Part shown: positions 20,012 through 26,839 of the stretch, piece after piece | How the letters are laid out: each line of letters begins with the position of its first letter | How positions within the stretch are numbered: position 1 is the first letter of the stretch | Assembly: GCF_021432065.1 (NCBI RefSeq) | Contig: NZ_CP090364.1 | Coordinates: 1,626,601 to 1,690,600, forward strand | Reading direction: 5' to 3' | Length of the DNA stretch: 64,000 nucleotides | Source: Photobacterium sp. TLY01 | GTDB lineage: Bacteria > Pseudomonadota > Gammaproteobacteria > Enterobacterales > Vibrionaceae | The notes under the pieces: model-generated | The model's database searches: none | What the model saw: the letters and a program-made list of their open reading frames with translations, nothing else | What the model was told of the DNA's origin: nothing | Made by a program: the position numbers and the translations under genes

Positions 20012-20356
20012 ATGACGATGAAAATTACCGTCCCCGCTACCGCCGCAAACAGCGGCATTCTTCGAGTCTGGCTTCGGCGGATCCCTGCCGACAGCCAGAT
20101 TATTTATGCCTTTCGAACCAGCCCGGATGCCATGGATAACTATCCTGTCAGTCAGGCCCCTATTTACGGTCGCGGCCAGGATTCACCAGCCATTGAAAAG
20201 GTCATGCTGCAATTTCAAGTCAATTCCGAAGAGCAACCTTTTCGGGCTGGAGAGGTACTGATCCTTAAAAAGCTCAAGTCATCTTATGATGCCTCTGCAA
20301 ATCCACCCTTGAATGCCTATGAGGATATTGAATTTGATGTGATTGAGATAACATGA
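20012..20356 (+). CDS. Small protein of unknown function downstream of tyrosinase
   Basis: Not recognised. About 114 residues starting at ATG 20012 (MTMKITVP); the frame stays open back to 19880 inside the tyrosinase gene, but that part reads as shadow. No good ribosome site is visible before 20012, so the start is uncertain and an upstream start overlapping the tyrosinase gene is possible. Predicted beta-rich, no signal peptide, no cysteine or obvious metal motif in the 114 residues, acidic C-terminus. Its position 52 bp after the tyrosinase stop, same strand, suggests a linked role. Confidence 0.6.
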   Translation: MTMKITVPATAANSGILRVWLRRIPADSQIIYAFRTSPDAMDNYPVSQAPIYGRGQDSPAIEKVMLQFQVNSEEQPFRAGEVLILKKLKSSYDASANPPLNAYEDIEFDVIEIT

Positions 20357-20533
20357 AACGCCTGAGCTGTGACAGTGTCACAGGGTTATGTTCATCCACG
20401 TGACATGAGCGTTGCCAGATAACCCTTATTTTCCAGAGTACAGCACGTCATCCATGGCAAAATCACCCACAGCCCGTGTAATTCTTTGATAGAATGGCCT
20501 CAGAAAACACGTTTTATACCAGTAAAGGTAAGA

Positions 20534-21958
20534 ATGAGTAATAACAATAACCAGCCAACCTTGTTTTGGCTGGACTATGAAACGTTCGGCGCAAATCCTT
20601 CTGTTGATCGGCCTTGCCAGTTTGCCGGGGTGAGAACCGACATGGATTTCAATGTAATTGGTGAGCCATTAGTCATTTACTGCCAGCCGCCCAGCGATTA
20701 CCTGCCTTCACCCGAAGCCTGCCTGATCACAGGCATTACACCGCAAGAAGCGATGGAAAAAGGCTTGCCGGAGCATGAGTTTATTGCGCGCATTCATGCT
20801 GAACTCTCAAAACCTAATACCTGTGTCGTCGGTTATAACAATGTGCGGTTCGATGACGAAGTCACACGCTATACCCTGTATCGCAATTTTTACGATCCCT
20901 ATGCCTGGAGCTGGCAAAACGGCAATTCGCGATGGGATATGCTGGATATCATGCGTACTTGCTATGCGTTACGTCCCGATGGACTGAACTGGCCAACGAA
21001 CGAAGACGGATTTCCAAGTTTTAAGCTTGAACATTTATCCGTTGAAAACGGGATTGAACACGCGAATGCGCATGATGCGATGGCAGATGTGTATGCCACG
21101 ATTGAACTGGCAAAAAAGGTCAAAGCCAGTCAGCCCAAACTCTTTCACTACCTGTTTAACTTACGTCATAAACGTAAGCTGCAGGAATTGATCGATATCG
21201 CTGAAATGACACCATTGGTACATGTTTCAGGTATGTTTGGCTCTGAGTGCGGCAACACCAGCTGGATCGTTCCCCTGGCCTGGCATCCGGATAACAAAAA
21301 TGCGGTCATTTGCGTCAATCTGGCAATGGACCCTGCCCCGCTGTTCGATCTGGATGCCGACAGCCTGCGGGAGCGGCTGTACACTAAGCGAGCTGAGCTG
21401 AACCCTGGCGAGCTGCCTGTTCCGCTCAAACTGGTCCATGTGAATAAGTGTCCTGTACTGGCACCGGCGAAAACACTGACTGCAGAAGATGCAGAGCGAT
21501 TGGGGATCGACAGGGCTCAATGTCTGGCGAATTTAAGCGCATTAAAAGTGCAACCTCAGATACGTGAAAAACTGCTGGCTGTATTCAGTCAGGACAGAGA
21601 ATTTGCGCCAAGTGATGATGTGGATACACAACTGTATCACGGATTTTTCTCTGCGGCGGACAAATCGGCGATGGATATCATTCGTGAGTCTGCGCCAGAA
21701 GAGCTGGGCAAGCTCGAGCTGAATGTGGATGACAAGCGCATCAAGCCATTACTGTTCCGTTATCGTGCCCGTAATTTCCCGTTGACCTTAAGTCATCAGG
21801 AACAACAGCAGTGGAAATACCATTGTCAGGATTACTTTGAAGCCAAGCTCCCGGCTTACATGCAGCATCTTGAATCTGTCGCAATGGAACACCAAAGCGA
21901 TGAGAAAAAGATGAAAATCCTGAAAGCCGTGTATGAATACGCAGGCAGCCTGGTGTAA
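20534..21958 (+). CDS. sbcB: Exonuclease I
   Basis: Single-strand-specific processive 3'-5' DNA exonuclease acting in recombination and mismatch repair. 474 residues (E. coli 475). DEDD exonuclease domain: LDYETFG (residues 13-19, first Asp and Glu), YNNVRFDDE (about 105-113) and HDAMADVYAT (HxxxxxD-type motif III, about 185), then the SH3-like and C-terminal helical domains. The start ATG at 20534 (MSNNNNQ) has AAGGTAAGA before it; an in-frame upstream start is not supported. Followed by a terminator. Confidence 0.96.
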   Translation: MSNNNNQPTLFWLDYETFGANPSVDRPCQFAGVRTDMDFNVIGEPLVIYCQPPSDYLPSPEACLITGITPQEAMEKGLPEHEFIARIHAELSKPNTCVVGYNNVRFDDEVTRYTLYRNFYDPYAWSWQNGNSRWDMLDIMRTCYALRPDGLNWPTNEDGFPSFKLEHLSVENGIEHANAHDAMADVYATIELAKKVKASQPKLFHYLFNLRHKRKLQELIDIAEMTPLVHVSGMFGSECGNTSWIVPLAWHPDNKNAVICVNLAMDPAPLFDLDADSLRERLYTKRAELNPGELPVPLKLVHVNKCPVLAPAKTLTAEDAERLGIDRAQCLANLSALKVQPQIREKLLAVFSQDREFAPSDDVDTQLYHGFFSAADKSAMDIIRESAPEELGKLELNVDDKRIKPLLFRYRARNFPLTLSHQEQQQWKYHCQDYFEAKLPAYMQHLESVAMEHQSDEKKMKILKAVYEYAGSLV

Positions 21959-22023
21959 TTACACAATCAGGATCCCAGAAAGACAGATCGTTACAGAGCG
22001 CTGATCTTGCTCAGTAATTTCAC

Positions 22024-22059
22024 AACCCTGGCCCTCTGAACGGTCAGGGTTTCTTTTTT
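22024..22059 (+). terminator. Terminator of sbcB
   Basis: Ten-bp stem AACCCTGGCC / GGTCAGGGTT (one G-T wobble) with a TTTCTTTTTTC tract after it, 65 bp beyond the stop. Confidence 0.85.
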
Positions 22060-22241
22060 CAGACACTTTTCCTTCCTCTGCAGTTTGAAGTTCAATACAA
22101 GGCCAGTAACAATTAATAAGTACCTGCTTAGTGTCATGCGTCATGGAGACGTTTGGCTACATAAGCCACCATCAGACCAATGATGTTTTACTGTCAGATT
22201 CAAAAGGACACCATGCCGACAGTAATTGGAAAGTGATTATT

Positions 22242-22784
22242 ATGGCAACCGAGTCTCTCACCCGCTGTTATCGCTTTGCCAGGGTGGATTTTGAACCCGA
22301 TCTCCGGCTTCTCGTCTGGCCGGATAAATCAGAGACAGCCCTGACCCTGCACGAGTCACGCCTGCTTGAAGCATTGTGCTACTTTGCCGGAGAAGTCATT
22401 AGTCATAAATCGTTGTCTGATAAAACATTTCTTCCGCAGGATTCCATGTCTCAAATACAGAAAATCGATCTGGCGTCGGTTTTCAATTCGCTTCGTCGCA
22501 AGCTGACGGTGGAAGGTGTGATGGCAATTCCTATCGAGGTACTGCCTCATTTTGGCTTTCGTGTTCCCTTACCGAAAGAAACCTGTCGTCATATTCATCG
22601 TTTTACACAACCCGAGAAGCTGCCTGCCAAATTGTCACCACAGCCGGCAGTTACAACGGTGAAAACCCGTCGGCCACATCGTTCAGCAACAGAGCATATT
22701 GTGAAACACAGCCTGATGCATAAACTGTCTGTGTTACTTCTTGCTGCGGCGGGCATTGCAATCGTCATCGTTTCAAACCTGTGA
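22242..22784 (+). CDS. Membrane-anchored winged-helix regulator (ToxR/CadC-like), no periplasmic domain
   Basis: 180 residues from ATG 22242 (MATESLTRC). Residues about 8-105 form an OmpR/PhoB-type winged helix: strand RLLVWP, LTLHESRLLEALCYFAGEVISHKSL, recognition-helix region KIDLASVFNSLRRKL, wing ending HFGFRV. A basic/proline linker (about 110-155) precedes one hydrophobic segment (about 158-177), after which only a few residues remain. ToxR-type proteins normally have a periplasmic sensor; here it is missing. The frame stays open upstream to 22131, but that part looks non-coding. It lies 97 bp before yohJ on the same strand, so control of lrgAB is plausible but unproven. Confidence 0.72.
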   Translation: MATESLTRCYRFARVDFEPDLRLLVWPDKSETALTLHESRLLEALCYFAGEVISHKSLSDKTFLPQDSMSQIQKIDLASVFNSLRRKLTVEGVMAIPIEVLPHFGFRVPLPKETCRHIHRFTQPEKLPAKLSPQPAVTTVKTRRPHRSATEHIVKHSLMHKLSVLLLAAAGIAIVIVSNL

Positions 22785-22881
22785 ACAAGCTGACCAGAAT
22801 CAATACAGCCGCAAAGAAACGTAGTGTCGATCTCATCAATTTTGTATCATTGCAACACCATTCATCATCATCCTGACGTGT

Positions 22882-23223
22882 ATGAGTTATCTGCGTTCAT
22901 TTGCAATCATTGCCATTTTTCTGATGGTCGGGAAAGGGTTTCAGTCACTGACCCAGATCCCTATCCCCGGCAGCATTCTCGGCATGTTATTCCTCTTCGG
23001 TGCTTTGTCTGCTGGCCTGCTACCGCCAAACTGGGCGAAACCCGGTTGCCATCTGATGATTCGTCATATGGCTATTTTATTCGTTCCGGTTGGCGTCGGG
23101 CTCATCAATTATCTGGATCTGCTCAAGGCCAATGCTTTACCGGTTCTGGTCAGTACCATAGGCAGCAGTTTAGTGGTTCTGTTATTCGTTGGCTGGTTTG
23201 TGCAGCGTAAGGAGTCTGACTGA
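22882..23223 (+). CDS. yohJ: LrgA/CidA-family membrane protein
   Basis: Holin-like inner-membrane protein, 113 residues with four hydrophobic helices and the family signature IPIPGSILGMLFLF near residues 26-39. LrgA/CidA proteins are linked to murein hydrolase export, and in several bacteria LrgAB homologues to pyruvate or metabolite uptake; which applies here is unknown. Its stop overlaps the start of yohK (TGATG), so the two are translationally coupled. Ribosome site weak. Confidence 0.9.
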   Translation: MSYLRSFAIIAIFLMVGKGFQSLTQIPIPGSILGMLFLFGALSAGLLPPNWAKPGCHLMIRHMAILFVPVGVGLINYLDLLKANALPVLVSTIGSSLVVLLFVGWFVQRKESD

Positions 23224-23900
23224 TGTGGTTAGTCGTTACGCTGATTGTTTTTATTCTTGCCCGTCAATTGTCCAAGCGCTACCAGCACCCCATTCTGAAT
23301 CCGTTACTGATCTGTCTGGTGGTGATCATTCCTCTGCTGTTGATGCTGAATGTGCCCTATGAGGTCTATTTTGACGATAACAAGTGGATTCATTATCTGC
23401 TGGAGCCGGCGGTCGTTGCCCTTGCTTTCCCGCTCTACGAGCAGTTGCCACAAATCCGTAGCCGCTGGAAAGTCATCGTCACCGCCAGCGTGTGTGGCAG
23501 CATACTTTCAATGATGACCGGAACAGCCATTGCTTTTGCTCTTGGCGCAGATTTACAGCTGACCGCGAGCATTCTGCCTAAATCCGTGACGACACCCATT
23601 GCTATGGCGGTCGCGGAACAAATTGGTGGCGTACCGTCTCTGGCTGCGGTCATGGTTCTGATCGCCGGTGTATTCGGAGCCGTATTGGGCTATCCGCTGT
23701 TTAAACTCGCCAGGATCACCCATCCGATGGCAAAGGGATTAAGCATGGGGACCGTAGCACATGCGTTAGGAACAGCTAAAGCAGCAGAGGAAAATTACAA
23801 AGACGGTGCATTCAGTTCACTGGCCCTGGTGCTCTGTGGTGTCATCACAGCCATACTTGCTCCAATCATCTATCCCTTGTTGTTGTCTATCTTCCACTGA
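23223..23900 (+). CDS. yohK: LrgB/CidB-family membrane protein
   Basis: 225 residues, about seven hydrophobic helices. Family motifs LLEPAVVALAFPLYEQ (about 60-75), SILPKSVTTPIAMA (about 117-130) and GTVAHALGTAKA (about 177-188) are present. ATG at 23223 with AAGGAGT upstream, overlapping the yohJ stop. Partner of YohJ. Confidence 0.93.
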   Translation: MWLVVTLIVFILARQLSKRYQHPILNPLLICLVVIIPLLLMLNVPYEVYFDDNKWIHYLLEPAVVALAFPLYEQLPQIRSRWKVIVTASVCGSILSMMTGTAIAFALGADLQLTASILPKSVTTPIAMAVAEQIGGVPSLAAVMVLIAGVFGAVLGYPLFKLARITHPMAKGLSMGTVAHALGTAKAAEENYKDGAFSSLALVLCGVITAILAPIIYPLLLSIFH

Positions 23901-24073
23901 CAACCTTTCCCCTCATTTCCCTGCTTTCACTGAACGATTTCGCTGTGCTACGCCTACCGAGGCACCAGCACAGCGAACTTTCTTTATTGAGTATTTAAAT
24001 ACATACACTTATCTCATCAAACATGTGAAACCACTCACTAATTTGCAAATTAATGAAATAACCAACATGAAAT

Positions 24074-24123
24074 GGTGACAAAGATCACCCTATATATTCA
24101 TTGACGCACTACAATGCGTAGGT
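24074..24123 (+). promoter_or_regulatory. Predicted CRP-dependent class II promoter of cdd
   Basis: GGTGA-CAAAGA-TCACC at 24074-24089 matches the CRP core TGTGA-N6-TCACA in all but the outer bases and is centred at 24081.5. A TACAAT -10 at 24110-24115 would place transcription start near 24122-24123, so the CRP site centre is at about -41.5, the exact class II position. A TTTGCAAATTA block at about 24040-24052 resembles CytR half-sites. E. coli cdd is controlled by CRP and CytR. Confidence 0.65.
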
Positions 24124-24145
24124 GAATGCATTAAGGAGAATCAGT

Positions 24146-25033
24146 ATGCGCACCGAAGTAATGGACGCTTTAGAGCACCTGCCACACACCTTGTCACAGG
24201 CGCTTAAGCCTATCATTACCACTCCGGGTTTTGATGCCACACTGAGCAAAGCAGAATTCGAACAGTTAATGAAAGAAAGCCAGCTGACAGATGCAGCGCT
24301 ACGTATTGAGTTGCTGAAAGTAGCAGCGGCTTACTCGATTGCCACGCTCTCAAACTTCCATGTGGGAGCCATTGCCCGCGGAAACTCAGGCCGCCTGTAT
24401 TTCGGTGCCAATATGGAATTCAGTGCGACGTCTATGTCACAAACAGTTCACGCAGAGCAAGCTGCCATCAGCCATGCCTGGTTGAAAGGCGAAACGGGAA
24501 TTCGCGACATTACCGTGAACTACTCCCCTTGCGGACATTGCCGCCAGTTCATGAATGAACTGACGACAGCGAAAACAATCATGGTGCAATTACCCGAACG
24601 TTCACCCAAAGCCCTGCAAGACTATCTTCCGGAATCCTTTGGCCCGTCAGATCTGGGGATTACCGACTTTTTGTTATCAGACAGCTCACATGAGCTGACA
24701 TTCGAAACCGATGATGCGCTGCTGCAAGAAGCCTGCAACGCTGCCCGTAAATCACATGCCCCCTACAGTAAAAACTATGCGGGAGTTGCGCTGAAAGCGA
24801 AGGATGGTCGCGTGTTTTCTGGCATGTATGCAGAGAATGCCGCGTTTAACCCGAGCCTGCCGCCACTCCAGGTAGCACTGATTCATATGAATATGACGGG
24901 CTATCCGCTGTCAGATATTGTTGAAGCTGCTTTGGTTGAGCAGAAGGATTCTGCAATCAGCTTGCTGGCTGATACCCAGAATACGCTGGAAACCTTCAAC
25001 CCTGACATGCCGCTCTCTTACGCCGCCATCTGA
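24146..25033 (+). CDS. cdd: Cytidine deaminase
   Basis: Zinc enzyme deaminating cytidine and deoxycytidine to uridine forms for pyrimidine salvage. 295 residues, the long two-domain form of E. coli (294). The N-terminal catalytic domain has HAEQAA (zinc His and catalytic Glu, about 102-107) and PCGHCRQF (two zinc Cys, about 128-135); the C-terminal domain is the degenerate copy. The start ATG at 24146 has AAGGAGA; earlier in-frame codons are rejected. Preceded by a CRP-type promoter and followed by a terminator. Confidence 0.96.
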   Translation: MRTEVMDALEHLPHTLSQALKPIITTPGFDATLSKAEFEQLMKESQLTDAALRIELLKVAAAYSIATLSNFHVGAIARGNSGRLYFGANMEFSATSMSQTVHAEQAAISHAWLKGETGIRDITVNYSPCGHCRQFMNELTTAKTIMVQLPERSPKALQDYLPESFGPSDLGITDFLLSDSSHELTFETDDALLQEACNAARKSHAPYSKNYAGVALKAKDGRVFSGMYAENAAFNPSLPPLQVALIHMNMTGYPLSDIVEAALVEQKDSAISLLADTQNTLETFNPDMPLSYAAI

Positions 25034-25055
25034 TGACAAACTAAAAATACCTTGC

Positions 25056-25089
25056 AGCCGGCAAAGCACTCTGTTTTGTCGGCTTTTTT
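25056..25089 (+). terminator. Terminator of cdd
   Basis: Stem AGCCGGCAAA / TTTGTCGGCT (one wobble pair) and a TTTTTT tract, 22 bp after the stop. Confidence 0.88.
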
Positions 25090-25159
25090 ATCAATTAACA
25101 ATTTCTTCTATGCACTCATCAGAGTATGATTTCAGATTATTTTTTCTGAATGACACCTT

Positions 25160-26068
25160 ATGACTCATCGACACAACCCGATTCAGGGCGCTTGCTGGAT
25201 GCTGACAGCCGGAATGGCGTTTGCCGTAGTGAATAGCATGGCGCAATACCTGAGTGTGACCTTTCATTTACCATCGACCACAGTCGGCTTGATTCAATAT
25301 TTTATCGCTCTTCTTGTCATGCTTCCCTGGCTGCACAGCATCGGTCTTCGTCAGGCTCTGAAAACACAACATTTTGGTATGCACTGTTTCCGCGTGTTTT
25401 TGTCTGTGATCGGGATTCAATTGTGGTTATGGGCGCTGGCGTACCCTGTTCCAATCTGGCAAGGCATTGCACTACTGATGACATCGCCTCTGTTTGCCAC
25501 TGTTGGTTCGGGTTTGCTGCTGAAAGAAAAGGTTGGCTTTGTTCGCTGGATGGCAACACTGGCTGGCTTTGCCGGTGCGATGATCATTTTGGAGCCGTGG
25601 GCCGATAATTTCAATCTGGCTTCATTGCTACCTGTTGGCGCCGCTTTCTTCTGGGCGAGTTATTCGCTGATGGTGAAGAAGATGTCATATCACGACTCCC
25701 CGACGACTATGGTTGTCTACCTGCTAGTGCTGATCACGCCTTTTAACCTTTTTCTTGCGGCGCCTGATTTCACTCTGCCTGTGGGTCAGCACACCTGGGT
25801 TCTGCTAGTCGGTGCCGGGTTATTTACCGCACTGGCGAACTGGGCCATTGCTAAAGCCTACGCCATTGCTGACGCCTCTTTCGTACAGCCTTTCGACCAT
25901 GCCAAACTGCCTTTGAACGTGCTGGCCGGATTTATCGTCTTCGGATGGGTGCCACCCGGGCGACTTTGGCTGGGAGCCGCGGTTATTATCGCCTCAGTCG
26001 CTTTCATCACACAGTGGGAGCGAAGAAAACCGATGTTACAGGCGGCGACAATTAATGAAGCAGCTTAA
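25160..26068 (+). CDS. DMT-superfamily transporter (EamA type)
   Basis: 302 residues with ten predicted membrane helices arranged as two EamA halves (about 8-140 and 150-290), the usual drug/metabolite transporter fold. Motifs typical of the family: LLMTSPLFATVGSGLLLKEK (end of first half) and AYAIADASFVQPFDHAKLP (second half). Substrate cannot be inferred. No clear ribosome site before ATG 25160. Followed directly by an ERIC element. Confidence 0.88.
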   Translation: MTHRHNPIQGACWMLTAGMAFAVVNSMAQYLSVTFHLPSTTVGLIQYFIALLVMLPWLHSIGLRQALKTQHFGMHCFRVFLSVIGIQLWLWALAYPVPIWQGIALLMTSPLFATVGSGLLLKEKVGFVRWMATLAGFAGAMIILEPWADNFNLASLLPVGAAFFWASYSLMVKKMSYHDSPTTMVVYLLVLITPFNLFLAAPDFTLPVGQHTWVLLVGAGLFTALANWAIAKAYAIADASFVQPFDHAKLPLNVLAGFIVFGWVPPGRLWLGAAVIIASVAFITQWERRKPMLQAATINEAA

Positions 26069-26074
26069 CTAAAA

Positions 26075-26200
26075 GATACCCAAACGACTTGACGTTGCAG
26101 GTAGGCGGCAAGTAAGTGAAGCCCCATGAGCACAGATAACTATGTGATTGGGGTGAGGGAACGCAGCCAACACCGCTGCGGCATCAAGTAGGGCGGGTAT
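26075..26200. repeat. ERIC-type intergenic repeat (IRU), about 126 bp
   Basis: The segment begins GATACCC and ends GGGTAT, with ends that are inverted copies (ATACCC..ACTTGA.G..GCAG matched by the reverse complement of the right end) and a central hairpin including GTGAAGCCCCATGAGC and GTGATTGGGGTGAG. This is the known layout of enterobacterial repetitive intergenic consensus elements, also found in Vibrio. It lies between the DMT gene stop and a terminator, a typical ERIC position, and may be transcribed with either gene. Only one copy was noticed in this window. Confidence 0.85.
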
Positions 26201-26202
26201 AC

Positions 26203-26231
26203 AAAAAAGCTGGCATTTCGCCAGCTTTTTT
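26203..26231. terminator. Bidirectional terminator between DMT gene and the convergent gene
   Basis: Perfect stem AAAAAAGCTGGC / GCCAGCTTTTTT with an ATTTC loop, adjoining the ERIC element; 30 bp beyond the stop of the minus-strand gene at 26262. Confidence 0.92.
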
Positions 26232-26261
26232 GATTGATACGGCTTGATGAATGATGCCGAA

Positions 26262-26663
26262 TCAGAAACGTACTCTGACACCCATCGCCGCTTCCAGCTC
26301 TACATCAACATCTTCCACCATATACAGCGTCGGCCCGACTTCACCATAGAGTTCGAACTGATTTACAGGCAGTTCCAGACCAATACCGGAACGGATACCC
26401 AATTTGTCATAACGGTTATCAACATACTGCGCACCAACAAATGTATATCCCATGTTCAGTTGCGGATTTCTTGTCAGTGTTCCCAGGTTAAACGTTTTAT
26501 CCACCGCAAAACCAAATTCGTCCAAACCCAGCGAAAAGCGCAGGTCATTCTGTTTGTACTGCACACCACTCATTGGCGAACCAAGAAAAATACCTGCTGA
26601 TTGCGACGCCAAAGCAGACGTAGACAAACCGCACAACAAAATACCAATCAACGACTTCTTCAT
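26262..26663 (-). CDS. Small secreted or outer-membrane beta-sheet protein, unknown
   Basis: 133 residues with a Sec signal peptide (1-19, cleavage after ALA). The mature part alternates polar and hydrophobic residues in about eight short strands and ends in RVRF, a C-terminal aromatic as in outer-membrane barrels, so a small barrel or beta sheet in the periplasm or outer membrane is likely. No cysteine in the mature part. ATG at 26663 with GGACAG upstream. Vibrionaceae-type hypothetical protein; no function is claimed. Confidence 0.7.
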   Translation of the reverse strand: MKKSLIGILLCGLSTSALASQSAGIFLGSPMSGVQYKQNDLRFSLGLDEFGFAVDKTFNLGTLTRNPQLNMGYTFVGAQYVDNRYDKLGIRSGIGLELPVNQFELYGEVGPTLYMVEDVDVELEAAMGVRVRF

Positions 26664-26839
26664 GTTACTGTCCGTTTTCCCTGAATTGCGCTCTAAAAAC
26701 CTTAGATTATACTGATAGAGCTCTCTTTAAGCTTGTCACTCTACTGTATCTGCAATATCGCGGCAATACGAACCGATAACCATACAAATGACAAATATTT
26801 GACATAACAGCTGTCAAATAATTACAGCTAAACGCATCA

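Noticed and set aside
20367..20383. CRP site upstream of sbcB
   Set aside because: CTGTGAC-AGT-GTCACAG is a good palindrome but its TGTGA and TCACA are separated by five, not six, bases, and it is far from the start; kept only as an unexplained dyad.
22824..23210. 128-codon ORF overlapping yohJ
   Set aside because: The overlapping frame encodes LrgA family signature residues; this one does not resemble any protein.
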